NCBI RefSeq assembly: GCF_014041935.1
Contig: NZ_CP059491.1
Location: forward strand, 2,356,001-2,420,000
Length of the DNA: 64,000 nucleotides
Direction of reading: 5' to 3'
DNA from: Gordonia jinghuaiqii
GTDB taxonomy: Bacteria > Actinomycetota > Actinomycetes > Mycobacteriales > Mycobacteriaceae
Below, piece after piece: positions 27,726 to 36,508 of the stretch (the stretch's first letter is position 1; every line of letters begins with the position of its first letter). The notes beneath the pieces were generated by a model. That model was not told where the DNA came from and did not search any database. It saw nothing but the letters and a program-made list of their open reading frames with translations. The translations under genes were made by a program, and so were the position numbers.

Positions 27726-28346
27726 ATGTCCGAGACACCGAACCCGCAGCGCGGTGCTCCCACAACAGACCGGGACGCGTTCGGCGAGTACGAACGCGAC
27801 CTGCGCAAAGCCGAACGGCGAGTGGCAGGCGAGATCGACCCGGGCGCCCGCGCCGTCGTCGTGGCCGTGGCCGTGTTGCTCGCCATGGTGTCGATGGTGT
27901 TGCCGCACACCGGTTCCGCCACGGGCCTGGAGGTCCTGACCTTCGCCCCCGACGCCGCGGCCGAACGCGTCACCATCGTGTCGAAGATCTTCGTCTATCT
28001 GCTGACGATCTTCGGGATCGTGGTGTCGATGCTGGCGCTTCTCACCAGGCGCTGGTTGCTGGCGTGGATCGCCCTGTGCGGCTGCGCCATCGCCTGCGTG
28101 GCCGGGATGCTGGCCTGGTGGTCGCGCAACACCCCCGGGGTCGGCGGTGTGGAACCGCCGTCGGGCGTCGGTATCGGGCTGATCCTGGCCTGGATCTCGG
28201 TGTTCGTGCTCACCTTCCACTGGTCGCGCGTCGTCTGGTCGCGCAGCACCTACCATCTCGCGATCGAGGCCGAACGGCGCCGGCAGGCCGCCGAGCAGGA
28301 TGCGTACACCTCGGCGCTCTACCGCAAGAACCCCGACCAGCCCTGA
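27726..28346 (+). CDS. Four-TM membrane protein (Rv2732c-like)
   Basis: A 206-residue protein with a hydrophilic N-terminus (EYERDLRKAERRVAGEI) followed by four hydrophobic segments at about 45-65, 88-110, 115-135 and 155-177. A charged C-terminal helix ends at DAYTSALYRKN. It corresponds in position to Rv2732c between miaB and DUF349 in Mycobacterium. ATG 27726 is preferred over ATG 27720, because the GTGAGG site is 8 rather than 2 bases away. Function unknown. Confidence 0.8.
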   Translation: MSETPNPQRGAPTTDRDAFGEYERDLRKAERRVAGEIDPGARAVVVAVAVLLAMVSMVLPHTGSATGLEVLTFAPDAAAERVTIVSKIFVYLLTIFGIVVSMLALLTRRWLLAWIALCGCAIACVAGMLAWWSRNTPGVGGVEPPSGVGIGLILAWISVFVLTFHWSRVVWSRSTYHLAIEAERRRQAAEQDAYTSALYRKNPDQP

Positions 28347-28358
28347 CGCCGAAGCGGT

Positions 28359-28384
28359 GCGCGGTCAGCGATCGCTGACCGCGC
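28359..28384. terminator. Bidirectional hairpin between the membrane-protein and DUF349 genes
   Basis: A perfect 26-bp palindrome, 11-bp arms GCGCGGTCAGC and GCTGACCGCGC around GATC. It spans the stop codon of the DUF349 gene, in the 18-base gap between two convergent genes. It can fold on both transcripts; no U-tract follows, as is usual in actinobacteria. Confidence 0.65.
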
Positions 28385-29720
28385 TCTGCGCCGCCTCGGC
28401 CCACTCGCGCCACTGGGTCGCCTGGTCACGCAGCTTGGCCGCGTCCCGGTCCTTGCCGCGTTCGGCTGCCTTACGTGCCTGCTCCTCGAGTTGTGCGGCG
28501 CGATCGGCGAACTGGGCCGCACGCGCCATCGCCTCGGGATCGGTGCGTTGCCACTGGGCGTCCTCGGCGTCGCGGATCCGCTTCTCGATTGCTCGTGCGC
28601 GGGCCTCGAGGCTGTGCATCTGATCGCGGGGAACCTTGCCCAGGGCGTCCCACTGGTCGCGGAACGACCGGAACTCGCGCCGCGCCACATCCAGGTCGGC
28701 GGCCGGGTCGATCGACTTCTCCGCCGAATCGAGCAGCGCGATCTTGGCCTCGGCGTTCGCGGAGAACTCCGCGTCGCGCTCGGAGGTGGCGGCGTTGCGG
28801 GCGCTGAAGAACACGTCCTGCGCGGCTTTGAACCGCTGCCACAGGGCCTCGTCGGTGTCTCGCGGCGCGCGGCCGGCGGCTTTCCACTCGCCGAGAAGCT
28901 CCCGGAACTTCGCCGAGGTGGGTCCCCATTCGGTGGACGCAGACAACTCCTCGGCCCGTGCGATGAGGGCCTCTTTGCGGTCTTTGGCCCCGGCCCGTTC
29001 GCGATCGAGTTCGGCGAAATGGGCGCCGCGCCGACGGTTGAAGGCGTCGCGGGCCTTCGCGTAGCGCTTCCACAGGGTGTCGTCGGTCTTCCGGTCGACG
29101 CCCTTGATGGTCTTCCACTCGTCGAGGATCTCGCGCAGCCGGTCGCCGGCGCTCTTCCAGTTGGTCGCCTCGTTGCCGATCTGTTCGGCCTCGGCGGCGA
29201 GGGTCTCCTTGCGGGCGATGGCCTCGGCCCGCGACTTCTCCCGTTCGGCGCGGATGGTCTCGGCGACCTCATCGGCGCTGCCGACGATGGCCTCGAGGCG
29301 GCGTTGCAGGGCGGCGACGTCGCCGATCACGTTGGCGTCGGGCAGTCCGTCGAGCAGATGCTTGGCCGCGCTCTGTGCCTTGCGCGGATCGCCGGAGCGT
29401 GCGGTCAGCCGTTCCTCGAGGATCTCGACCTCGGTGGCGAGGTCGTCGAAACGGCGTCCGAAGTGGGCCAGGCCCTCCTCGATGGTGCCCGCCTGCCACG
29501 ACCCGATCTCGCGTTCTCCCTCGGCGGTCTTGAGCCAGACGACGCCGGACTCGTCGATCCGCCCGTACTGGTGCGGGTCGCCCACGACGAGGTGGGTCAC
29601 GACGGGCTCATGGGTGGCGCCGGGGCGCGGTCCGGGCTTTGGCCGCGGTCCGGGTTTGGGGCCCGGCTTGCTCGCGGGAGCCTGCTCGCCGGCCGGTGAC
29701 GGTTCGATCGGGTTGGTCAT
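28365..29720 (-). CDS. DUF349 coiled-coil protein
   Basis: A 451-residue protein with a Pro/Lys/Gly N-terminus (PGPKPGPRPKPGPRPG) and then several DUF349 repeats, recognisable as 'ILDEWKTIKGVDRKTDDTLWKRYAKARDAFNRRR', 'LLGEWKAAGRAPRDTDEALWQRFKAAQDVFF' and 'FRDQWDALGKVPRDQMHSLEARARAIEKRIRD' (positions about 190, 270 and 350), each a helical hairpin. The C-terminus is an Ala/Arg coiled coil. Counterpart of Rv2731. Family members occur across bacteria but no activity is established. ATG 29720 has a weak AGGA site 9-10 bases upstream. Confidence 0.85.
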   Translation of the reverse strand: MTNPIEPSPAGEQAPASKPGPKPGPRPKPGPRPGATHEPVVTHLVVGDPHQYGRIDESGVVWLKTAEGEREIGSWQAGTIEEGLAHFGRRFDDLATEVEILEERLTARSGDPRKAQSAAKHLLDGLPDANVIGDVAALQRRLEAIVGSADEVAETIRAEREKSRAEAIARKETLAAEAEQIGNEATNWKSAGDRLREILDEWKTIKGVDRKTDDTLWKRYAKARDAFNRRRGAHFAELDRERAGAKDRKEALIARAEELSASTEWGPTSAKFRELLGEWKAAGRAPRDTDEALWQRFKAAQDVFFSARNAATSERDAEFSANAEAKIALLDSAEKSIDPAADLDVARREFRSFRDQWDALGKVPRDQMHSLEARARAIEKRIRDAEDAQWQRTDPEAMARAAQFADRAAQLEEQARKAAERGKDRDAAKLRDQATQWREWAEAAQSAVSDR

Positions 29721-29875
29721 GTCCACGTGTCCTGCCGCTGATTGGTGCCGCGCGTCACGGCTGCCGGTCGCTGTACGGATCCATTCAAGCAGTTCAGGCC
29801 CGTCGATGTGGCGTCCGCACCGAGTTACCGCGGAACAAGGCGGGTTCGGGCGTGCTCGCGCCGAGAACGTTCGAC

Positions 29876-29881
29876 TAGCGT
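29876..29881 (+). promoter_or_regulatory. -10 hexamer of the gene at 29888 (leaderless)
   Basis: TAGCGT, 6 bases before GTG 29888. Confidence 0.45.
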
Positions 29882-29887
29882 CGTGGT

Positions 29888-30664
29888 GTGCTGGTGGCCG
29901 TCGTCTTCGTACCGAGTGCTCCTCTGCTGGTACCCGAGTTGGCCGGTCCGGCCGCGTCGGACACCGACGCGGTGCGCGCCGCGACCCTCGACACCGTGGG
30001 GCGGGCGGCTTCGGACGGGATCGATCGTTGGGTCGCCGTCGGGACGGCGGATGCCGCCGCCGATCGTGTGGCGGGCGGGCGCGTGTGTGAACCGGCTGCG
30101 GGCAGTTTCGCGAGGTTCGGCGTCGACGTCGGTGTGTCGCTGGCCGGCGAGCGACCTCGTGGTGCGGCCGGCCGGATGAGTCTGTCGATGTTGATCGCGG
30201 CGTGGCTGGACGAGCGGCTGTCGATGGGCCCGATGAGTGCATTCAGCGTGGGCCCGGCGACGCCGCCGGCGGAATGTGCGGTTCTGGGTTCCGCACTGGG
30301 TGCGGAGCTGGATGCCGCCGGAGAACGGATCGGCGTGCTGGTGGTGGGGGACGGGGCGACGGCGTTGACCGACAAGGCCCCTGGCGGTGGACGCCGGGAC
30401 TCCGCGGTCGCGCTCAACGACACGATCGTGGCGGCGATCGGCGCCGCCGACACCGACGCACTCGCCGCCCTGGACCCGTGTGCCTGTGACGCCGAGGGGG
30501 TCGGCGGACGGGTTGCGTGGCAGGTCGCGGCAGCCGTCGCCGGTCACCGCGCGGTGACCGCGTCGACGATCTACTCCGCGGCCCCGTTCGGCGTCGGATA
30601 TGTTGTCGCGACCTGGATTCCGGCCCCGTCGCGGGTCGCGGTCAGTGGCGAGGGGGATCGATGA
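29888..30664 (+). CDS. Alanine-rich protein, extradiol-dioxygenase-like fold (Rv2728c-like)
   Basis: A 258-residue protein with start [20 protein letters not shown], a pattern reminiscent of LigB/MEMO-type class III dioxygenases ('...HPPllvPel'), and '[20 protein letters not shown]', followed by '[11 protein letters not shown]' and '[17 protein letters not shown]'. The histidine of the usual PHPP motif is absent (PSAP), so dioxygenase chemistry is doubtful. It overlaps miaA by 4 bases, the same linkage as Rv2728c-miaA in Mycobacterium, and is probably a conserved accessory gene of unknown role. Confidence 0.75.
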   Translation: MLVAVVFVPSAPLLVPELAGPAASDTDAVRAATLDTVGRAASDGIDRWVAVGTADAAADRVAGGRVCEPAAGSFARFGVDVGVSLAGERPRGAAGRMSLSMLIAAWLDERLSMGPMSAFSVGPATPPAECAVLGSALGAELDAAGERIGVLVVGDGATALTDKAPGGGRRDSAVALNDTIVAAIGAADTDALAALDPCACDAEGVGGRVAWQVAAAVAGHRAVTASTIYSAAPFGVGYVVATWIPAPSRVAVSGEGDR

Positions 30665-31581
30665 CCCGGTCGCCGCGTCCGATCGCCGTCGTCGGTCCCA
30701 CCGCCGGCGGCAAATCCGACCTCGCCCTCGATCTCGCCGAGCGCCTGGGCGGGGAGATCATCAACATCGATGCGATGCAGCAGTATCGGGGCATGGACAT
30801 CGGTACCGCGAAGGTGCCCGTCGAGGAGCGCCGCGGAATCGCGCATCATCAACTCGACGTCCTCGAGGTGACCGAGGTGGCCACCGTCGCCCGTTACCAG
30901 GTGGCGGCGCGCGCCGATGTCGAGCGACTGCTGGCCGCCGGCCGTGTTCCGGTCATCGTCGGCGGCTCGATGATGTACATCCAGGGACTGCTCGACGACT
31001 GGCAGTTCCCGGCCACCGATCCGACGGTCCGCGGGAAGTACGAGGCCATGCTCGCCGAACGCGGGGTGGGCGAGATGCACCGGCTGCTCGGCGGGGTCGA
31101 TCCGGCTGCCGCTGCGACGATCCTCGACACCGACGCACGACGCATCGTCCGCGCGCTCGAGGTGGTCGAGCTGACCGGCGCACCGTTCGCCGCCTCTGCG
31201 CCCACGATCGGGGAACCACGTTGGGGGACGGTCATTCTCGCGCTCGACCGGGAGGTGGACGAGCTGGACGAGCGCATTCGTCGTCGGACCCGGGTGATGT
31301 TCGGGTCGGGTTTCGCCGATGAGGTGGAAGCGCTCTGCGAGCGCGGTCTGCGGGACGGGCGGACGGCGTCGCAGGCCATCGGTTACAAGCAGGTTCTCGC
31401 AGCCCTCGACGGCGAGTACGACATGGCCCAGGCCGAGGAACTGACGTTCATCGGCACCCGCCGTTATGTCCGGCGGCAGCGGTCGTGGTTCCGTCGGGAT
31501 CACCGCGCCATCTGGCTCGACGCCGGCGCCCCCGGACTCCTCGACCGTGCGCTTCACGCCGTGGGCGGCACGGCCCCGTAG
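30661..31581 (+). CDS. miaA: tRNA dimethylallyltransferase MiaA
   Basis: Transfers the dimethylallyl group to A37 of UNN-decoding tRNAs, the substrate for MiaB. The 306-residue protein has the P-loop [13 protein letters not shown], '[17 protein letters not shown]', 'HHQLDVLEV', '[21 protein letters not shown]' and C-terminal '[17 protein letters not shown]', followed by '[15 protein letters not shown]'. ATG 30661 overlaps the previous stop (ATGA). dapF begins 10 bases after its stop but has its own leaderless promoter inside the miaA end. Confidence 0.95.
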   Translation: MTRSPRPIAVVGPTAGGKSDLALDLAERLGGEIINIDAMQQYRGMDIGTAKVPVEERRGIAHHQLDVLEVTEVATVARYQVAARADVERLLAAGRVPVIVGGSMMYIQGLLDDWQFPATDPTVRGKYEAMLAERGVGEMHRLLGGVDPAAAATILDTDARRIVRALEVVELTGAPFAASAPTIGEPRWGTVILALDREVDELDERIRRRTRVMFGSGFADEVEALCERGLRDGRTASQAIGYKQVLAALDGEYDMAQAEELTFIGTRRYVRRQRSWFRRDHRAIWLDAGAPGLLDRALHAVGGTAP

Positions 31582-31584
31582 GCT
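31579..31584 (+). promoter_or_regulatory. -10 hexamer of dapF (leaderless)
   Basis: TAGGCT, 7 bases before GTG 31592. It overlaps the TAG stop codon of miaA. Confidence 0.5.
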
Positions 31585-31591
31585 GTTGACC

Positions 31592-32521
31592 GTGACTTCC
31601 GCCCCGATGAGCCCCGGACCGATGAGCCCCGGACCGGAGGGCGCGCTGCGTTTCGTCAAAGGCCATGGCACCCAGAACGATTTCGTGGTCATCGCCGACC
31701 CCGACGCCGACCTCGCCCTCGGGACCGAGTTGGTCGCCGCGCTGTGCGATCGGCAACGCGGGATCGGTGCCGACGGGCTGCTGCGAGTGGCGCGCTCGGG
31801 TGCGCTGGTCTCCCGCGGAGTGCTCGACGCCCTGCCCGACGGGGTGTCGCCGGACGACTGGTTCATGGACTACCGCAACGGCGACGGTTCCGTTGCCGAG
31901 ATGTGCGGCAACGGCGTACGCGTCTTCGCCCATTTCGTCCGTGCGACGGGCCTCGTCGACACCGACACCTTTCCCGTCGGCTCCCGGGCGGGCGCCCGGC
32001 CGGTCACCATCCACAGCTTCGACGACGTCCACGCCGAGGTGACGGTCGAGATGGGTGTCGCGCGTCTGGACGGCTCCTACACCGTCCGGATCGGCGACGA
32101 CATCTATCCCGGGGCCAGGGTCGATGTCGGCAACCCGCATCTGGCCTGTGTGGTGGCGGAGATGACCGCCGACGATCTCGCCGCGGTCGATTTCACAGCC
32201 GGGGTCACCATCGACTCCGCCGCCTTCCCTCACGGCGCCAACGTCGAACTGCTCACCCCGCCGAAGGAGGACGCCGACGGCGGTCTGACCGCCCGGATGC
32301 GGGTGTTCGAGCGGGGCGTCGGGGAGACCCGGAGTTGCGGAACGGGGCTGGTCGCGGCCGCACGTGCCGCCTTGCACGGCCGCGGGGCGGACTCCGGCAC
32401 ACTGCGCATCGGCATTCCGGGCGGCGAGGTCACCGTGACCATCGCGCCGGACGGCTCGACGCTGCGCGGACCGTCGATGCTGGTCGCCGACGGCGTACTC
32501 CGACCCGGTTGGGACCGCTGA
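31592..32521 (+). CDS. dapF: Diaminopimelate epimerase
   Basis: Interconverts LL- and meso-diaminopimelate for lysine and peptidoglycan. The 309-residue protein has both catalytic cysteines, Cys105 in EMCGNGVRVF and Cys249 in RSCGTGLVAA, with the 'YRNGDGS' and 'GNPHLACVV' motifs. The GTG start at 31592 is supported by the leaderless -10. The first 15 residues include a duplicated MSPGP from a 15-bp direct repeat (31606-31635), so either internal ATG could in principle also start a shorter form. Pathway partner DapA is encoded at 8.0 kb. Confidence 0.95.
   Translation: MTSAPMSPGPMSPGPEGALRFVKGHGTQNDFVVIADPDADLALGTELVAALCDRQRGIGADGLLRVARSGALVSRGVLDALPDGVSPDDWFMDYRNGDGSVAEMCGNGVRVFAHFVRATGLVDTDTFPVGSRAGARPVTIHSFDDVHAEVTVEMGVARLDGSYTVRIGDDIYPGARVDVGNPHLACVVAEMTADDLAAVDFTAGVTIDSAAFPHGANVELLTPPKEDADGGLTARMRVFERGVGETRSCGTGLVAAARAALHGRGADSGTLRIGIPGGEVTVTIAPDGSTLRGPSMLVADGVLRPGWDR
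31606..31635 (+). repeat. 2 x 15-bp direct repeat at the 5' end of dapF
   Basis: ATGAGCCCCGGACCG occurs twice in tandem and encodes MSPGP-MSPGP just after the start of DapF, before the conserved domain. Confidence 0.8.
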
Positions 32522-32573
32522 GCGCGATATTCGCGTGCTCGGCAGCGCCATGGCGTGAGACCATGGAAACCGT

Positions 32574-34013
32574 ATGACCGAATCAACAGCACACATCATC
32601 ACGCCGGAACCGGACGTCTGGAACGCGGACGATCCGACCACCGGTGAACTCCAACTCTCCGAACGCGCCTCCCTGCAGCGCGTCGCCGGGCTCTCCACCG
32701 AGCTCACCGACGTCACCGAGGTCGAGTACCGGCAGCTGCGCCTCGAGAAGGTGGTCCTGGTCGGTGTCTGGACCGAGGGCAGTGCCGCCGCGGCCCAGGC
32801 CAACATGACCGAGCTGGCGGCCCTGGCCGAGACGGCGGGTTCGCAGGTCCTCGACGCGGTGATCCAGCGTCGATCCAAACCCGACCCGGCCACCTACATC
32901 GGTAGCGGCAAGGCCGAGGAGCTCCACGAGATCGTCGTCGCCACCGGCGCCGACACCGTCGTCTGCGACGGCGAGCTCACCCCCGCCCAGCTCACCGCAC
33001 TGGAAAAGGTCGTCAAGGTCAAGGTCATCGACCGCACCGCGCTGATCCTCGACATCTTCGCCCAGCATGCGACGTCACGGGAGGGTAAGGCCCAGGTCTC
33101 GCTCGCCCAGATGGAGTACATGCTCCCGCGCCTGCGTGGCTGGGGCGAGTCGATGTCGCGTCAGGCCGGCGGACGGGCGGGCAGCAACGGCGGCGTGGGC
33201 CTGCGTGGTCCCGGCGAGACGAAGATCGAAACCGACCGTCGCCGCATCCGCGAGCGGATGGCCAAGCTTCGCCGTGAGATCCGCGACATGAAGAAGGCCC
33301 GGACCACCAAACGCGCCGCGCGTAACCGCAGTGCGATCCCGGCGATCACCGTGGCCGGCTACACCAACGCCGGCAAGTCCAGCCTCGTGAACGCCATGAC
33401 CGGTGCGGGCGTCCTCGTCCAGGACGCGTTGTTCGCAACCCTCGATCCGACGACCCGCCGGGCCACGCTCGACGACGGGCGCGCGGTGGTCTTCACCGAC
33501 ACCGTCGGCTTCGTCCGGCATCTGCCCACCCAGCTGGTGGAGGCGTTCCGGTCGACGCTCGAGGAGGTCGTCGACGCCGACCTGCTCCTCCACGTCGTCG
33601 ACGGTGCGGATGCGTTCCCGATGGAGCAGATCTCGGCGGTCCGTCAGGTGATCAACGAGATCGTCACCGAGGAGGGCGGCACCGCGCCGCCGGAACTGCT
33701 GGTCATCAACAAGATCGATGCGATCGACGGCAACCGGCTCACCGAGTTGCGTGGCGCGCTCGGCACCGACGCGGTGTTCGTGTCGGCGCGTACCGGGGAG
33801 GGTCTGCCCGAACTGTTCGAGCGGGTTCGCGACTTCGTGGGCCGTGAGGACGTGGAGATGACCATCGATGTGCCGTTCTCACGCGGCGACATCATCTCGC
33901 GGGTGCACACCGAGGGTGAGGTGATCTCCTCGGAGCACTCCGAGTCGGGCACGACGCTGAAGGTCCGCGTCCCGGCCGCCTTCGCGGGCGAGATCGCGGA
34001 CCTCCGGGCCTGA
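32574..34013 (+). CDS. hflX: Ribosome-associated GTPase HflX
   Basis: GTPase that splits stalled or antibiotic-bound ribosomes. The 479-residue protein has the HflX N-terminal nucleotide-binding domain ('QRRSKPDPATYIGSGKAEEL' and 'VIDRTALILDIFAQHATSREGKAQV'), a glycine-rich linker 'RQAGGRAGSNGGVGLRGPGETK', and a G domain: G1 GYTNAGKSSL, G3 DTVGF, G4 NKID. The ATG has no good ribosome binding site. A four-codon frame, ATG GAA ACC GTA TGA (32563-32577), ends on the hflX start (ATGA), which may allow coupled initiation. Confidence 0.94.
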   Translation: MTESTAHIITPEPDVWNADDPTTGELQLSERASLQRVAGLSTELTDVTEVEYRQLRLEKVVLVGVWTEGSAAAAQANMTELAALAETAGSQVLDAVIQRRSKPDPATYIGSGKAEELHEIVVATGADTVVCDGELTPAQLTALEKVVKVKVIDRTALILDIFAQHATSREGKAQVSLAQMEYMLPRLRGWGESMSRQAGGRAGSNGGVGLRGPGETKIETDRRRIRERMAKLRREIRDMKKARTTKRAARNRSAIPAITVAGYTNAGKSSLVNAMTGAGVLVQDALFATLDPTTRRATLDDGRAVVFTDTVGFVRHLPTQLVEAFRSTLEEVVDADLLLHVVDGADAFPMEQISAVRQVINEIVTEEGGTAPPELLVINKIDAIDGNRLTELRGALGTDAVFVSARTGEGLPELFERVRDFVGREDVEMTIDVPFSRGDIISRVHTEGEVISSEHSESGTTLKVRVPAAFAGEIADLRA

Positions 34014-34025
34014 CGAGGACGATCC

Positions 34026-34286
34026 TCAGTCTGCGTCGAGGTCGGTCTCGACCAGCGTGACGATTGCGTCGAGAGTGTCCTGATCCTCGGCGGTCACGAC
34101 GACCTTGGTGCCCTTCTCCGCCCCCAGCGTCATGATCATCAGTGCCGATCCCGCATCGACCGGGTCGCCGCCCTCGAGGCCGATGGTGACGGGATTGCCC
34201 GCCTCGGCGACGGCCTCGGCGATGATCGTGGCGGGGCGGGCGTGCAGGCCGACGGCCGATCCGACGGTGGCGATGGTGCTGGGCAT
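34026..34286 (-). CDS. ptsH: Phosphocarrier protein HPr
   Basis: PTS phosphocarrier, 86 residues, with phospho-acceptor His15 in GLHARPAT and the 'GSALMIMTLGAEKGTKVVV' region carrying the Ser47-equivalent site. It passes phosphate from enzyme I (38.5 kb) to the IIA domain of FruA. A GAGGAG site precedes ATG 34286. Last gene of the fruR-fruK-fruA-ptsH block; the 99-base gap from fruA contains a 4 x 19-bp tandem repeat. Confidence 0.95.
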   Translation of the reverse strand: MPSTIATVGSAVGLHARPATIIAEAVAEAGNPVTIGLEGGDPVDAGSALMIMTLGAEKGTKVVVTAEDQDTLDAIVTLVETDLDAD

Positions 34287-34298
34287 CGATTGCTCCTC

Positions 34299-34374
34299 TG
34301 TGTTCGTGGGTTGTGACTGTGTTCGTGGGTTGTGACTGTGTTGGTGGGTTGTGACTGTGTTGCTGGGTTGTGAC
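34299..34374. repeat. 4 x 19-bp tandem repeat between fruA and ptsH
   Basis: Four uninterrupted units of TGTGTTCGTGGGTTGTGAC (plus strand); the third and fourth differ at the eighth or the seventh-eighth base (TTGGTGG, TTGCTGG). It fills most of the fruA-ptsH gap and stops 12 bases before the ptsH start. In the mRNA the unit reads GTCACAACCCACNAACACA, A/C rich and with little ability to fold. Confidence 0.92.
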
Positions 34375-34385
34375 GGTGGCGCGGA

Positions 34386-36434
34386 TCAGACCGCGACGGC
34401 GTCGATTTCGTCGAATGCGGCGGCGTCACGGCTGCGATGGATCTGTTTGGCCGTGACCACCAGGACGGCGGACAGGATCATGCCCGCGACGAGTGCCACC
34501 AGGAACAGCACCCAGTTGTTCATCGCGAAGAAGACGAAGATGCCACCGTGCGGGGCGCGGAGCTCGACGCCGAAGGCCATGATCAGCGCGCCGGACAGTG
34601 CGCCGCCTGCCATCATCGACGGGATGACCCGGAAGGGGTCGACCGCGGCGAACGGGATGGCGCCCTCGGAGATGAACGACGCGCCGAGTAGCCACGCGGC
34701 CTTGCCGTTCTCCCGCTCGGGTTCGGTGAACAGTGCGGGACGCAGCACGGTGGCCAGCGCCAGCGCCAGCGGGGGCACCATGCCGGCGCACATGACCGCG
34801 GCCATGATCTGGTACTGCGCGGTGCCTGCGGTCGCGGCGTCGGCGATACCCGCGGTCGCGAACAGGTAGGCGGTCTTGTTGACGGGTCCACCGAGGTCGA
34901 AGCACATCATCAGGCCCAGCACCACGCCGAGGACGATGGCCGAGCCGCCGGACATGCTCTCGAGGCCGCTGTTCATCTGTTCGGTCAGCCAGGCGAGGGG
35001 TTTGCCGAGGACCATGTAGAGCAGCCCGCCGACGATCATGCTGCCGAAGAACGGAATGATCACCACCGGCATCAGTCCGCGTGCCCACTGCGGCAAGGGG
35101 AGTCGCGCGATCCACAGGCACACCGCGCCCGCGATCAGACCGCCGATGAGCGCACCGATGAAGCTGGCGCCCACGGCGAGGGAGACGATTCCGGCGACGA
35201 AACCGGGTGCGATACCCGGCCGGTCGGCGATGGCGAACGCGATGTAACCGGCCAGGACCGGGACCGCCAGCGCCATCACCCCTGTACCCGTGGCATAGCT
35301 GACCGCGCCCAGGTACTCCAGGAGCCCCCCGGACGGCAGGTCCCACAGGCTGTTGTTCAAGGCGATGTAGGCGCCGTCGGTGAGCGTGCCCGCGTCGTCG
35401 AGGACCTTGTTGGCGACCTCGTATCCGGCGAGCAGGAAGCCCAGTGCGATGAGCAGACCGCCCGCGGCGACGAACGGGATCATGTAGCTGACACCGGTCA
35501 TGAGTGCCTGACGGACCCGCCCGCCGATCCCGACGCCCGACTTCGACGTGCTCGCATCACCGGCGCCGGCGCCGTCGCCGGTGACGCGGGCGGCATCCGG
35601 GTTCCTGCTGGCGGCAACCGCCTCGGCGATCATGGCGTCGGGTTCGTTGATGGCGCGCTTGACACCCGAGGCGATCACGGGTTTGCCGCCGAACCGTCCT
35701 TTGTCCTTGACGCCGACGTCGGTGGCGAAGATGACCGCGTCGGCGTCGGCGATGACATCGGGCGGGAACGGGGTCGTCGCCGAGGAACCCTGCGTCTCCA
35801 CCGCGAAGTCGACACCGGCGCGCTCGGCCGCATACTTCAGCGCGTCGGCGGCCATGTAGGTGTGGGCGATCCCGGTGGGGCACGCGGTGACCGCGATGAT
35901 CCGCGGAGGCGACTCCGCGGTCGCCGACGCCGGTTCCTTCTCGACGGGGTTCTCTTTCGTCGTATTCGGTGCGGCGGGTGCCGGATCGATGGCCTCGGTG
36001 ACCAGTTCGATGACGCGCTCGTCGTTCTCGGCGTCACGCAGCGCCGCGACGAAGTCGGGCCGGACCAGTGCACGGGCCAGTGAACTGAGGACCTTCATGT
36101 GCGCGGCGGCGCCACCCTCGGGGGCGGCGATGAGGAAGACCAGGTCGGCAGGACCGTCGGGGGCGCCGAAGTCGACCTTGCGGGAAAGCCGCGCCATCGC
36201 CAGGCTCGCCGTGGTGACCGATGCGGCGCGGGCGTGGGGAATCGCGATCCCGCCGGGAAGTCCGGTCGCGGATTTGGCCTCCCGCTCGAGTGCGGCAGAG
36301 GCGAGATCGTCCGGGTCGGTGGTCCGTCCGGCGGCCGCGAGGCGCTCGGCGAGGGCGGTGATGACGGCGGCGGGGTCGGCGCCGGCATCGACGTCGAGAC
36401 TCACCGTCTGAGCGGTGATGATCGGCTCGGTCAT
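34386..36434 (-). CDS. fruA: PTS fructose transporter, IIABC fusion
   Basis: Imports fructose as fructose-1-phosphate. The 682 residues are ordered IIA (1-150; phospho-His in GIAIPHARA), IIB (about 165-265; phospho-Cys in AVTACPTGIAHTYMAADAL) and IIC (about 300-660; roughly nine hydrophobic segments with 'GVSYMIPFVAAGGLLIALGF' and 'DLGGPVNKTAY'). ATG 36434 has an AAGGAC site. It receives phosphate from HPr and hands its product to FruK encoded just upstream. Confidence 0.95.
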   Translation of the reverse strand: MTEPIITAQTVSLDVDAGADPAAVITALAERLAAAGRTTDPDDLASAALEREAKSATGLPGGIAIPHARAASVTTASLAMARLSRKVDFGAPDGPADLVFLIAAPEGGAAAHMKVLSSLARALVRPDFVAALRDAENDERVIELVTEAIDPAPAAPNTTKENPVEKEPASATAESPPRIIAVTACPTGIAHTYMAADALKYAAERAGVDFAVETQGSSATTPFPPDVIADADAVIFATDVGVKDKGRFGGKPVIASGVKRAINEPDAMIAEAVAASRNPDAARVTGDGAGAGDASTSKSGVGIGGRVRQALMTGVSYMIPFVAAGGLLIALGFLLAGYEVANKVLDDAGTLTDGAYIALNNSLWDLPSGGLLEYLGAVSYATGTGVMALAVPVLAGYIAFAIADRPGIAPGFVAGIVSLAVGASFIGALIGGLIAGAVCLWIARLPLPQWARGLMPVVIIPFFGSMIVGGLLYMVLGKPLAWLTEQMNSGLESMSGGSAIVLGVVLGLMMCFDLGGPVNKTAYLFATAGIADAATAGTAQYQIMAAVMCAGMVPPLALALATVLRPALFTEPERENGKAAWLLGASFISEGAIPFAAVDPFRVIPSMMAGGALSGALIMAFGVELRAPHGGIFVFFAMNNWVLFLVALVAGMILSAVLVVTAKQIHRSRDAAAFDEIDAVAV

Positions 36435-36508
36435 GGGATGTCCTTCTGTGGTGGAGCTGGGCTGGGGCTACGGCGCTGGTGATGCGGCGCCGGGGTTCGG
36501 TGTGGGGG

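Noticed and set aside
29888..30664. Annotating the gene before miaA as an active extradiol dioxygenase.
   Set aside because: The metal-binding His of the N-terminal motif is absent (PSAP instead of PHPP), so only fold-level resemblance is supported.
34299..34374. Possible CRISPR array.
   Set aside because: The 19-bp units abut directly with no spacers and there are no cas genes.
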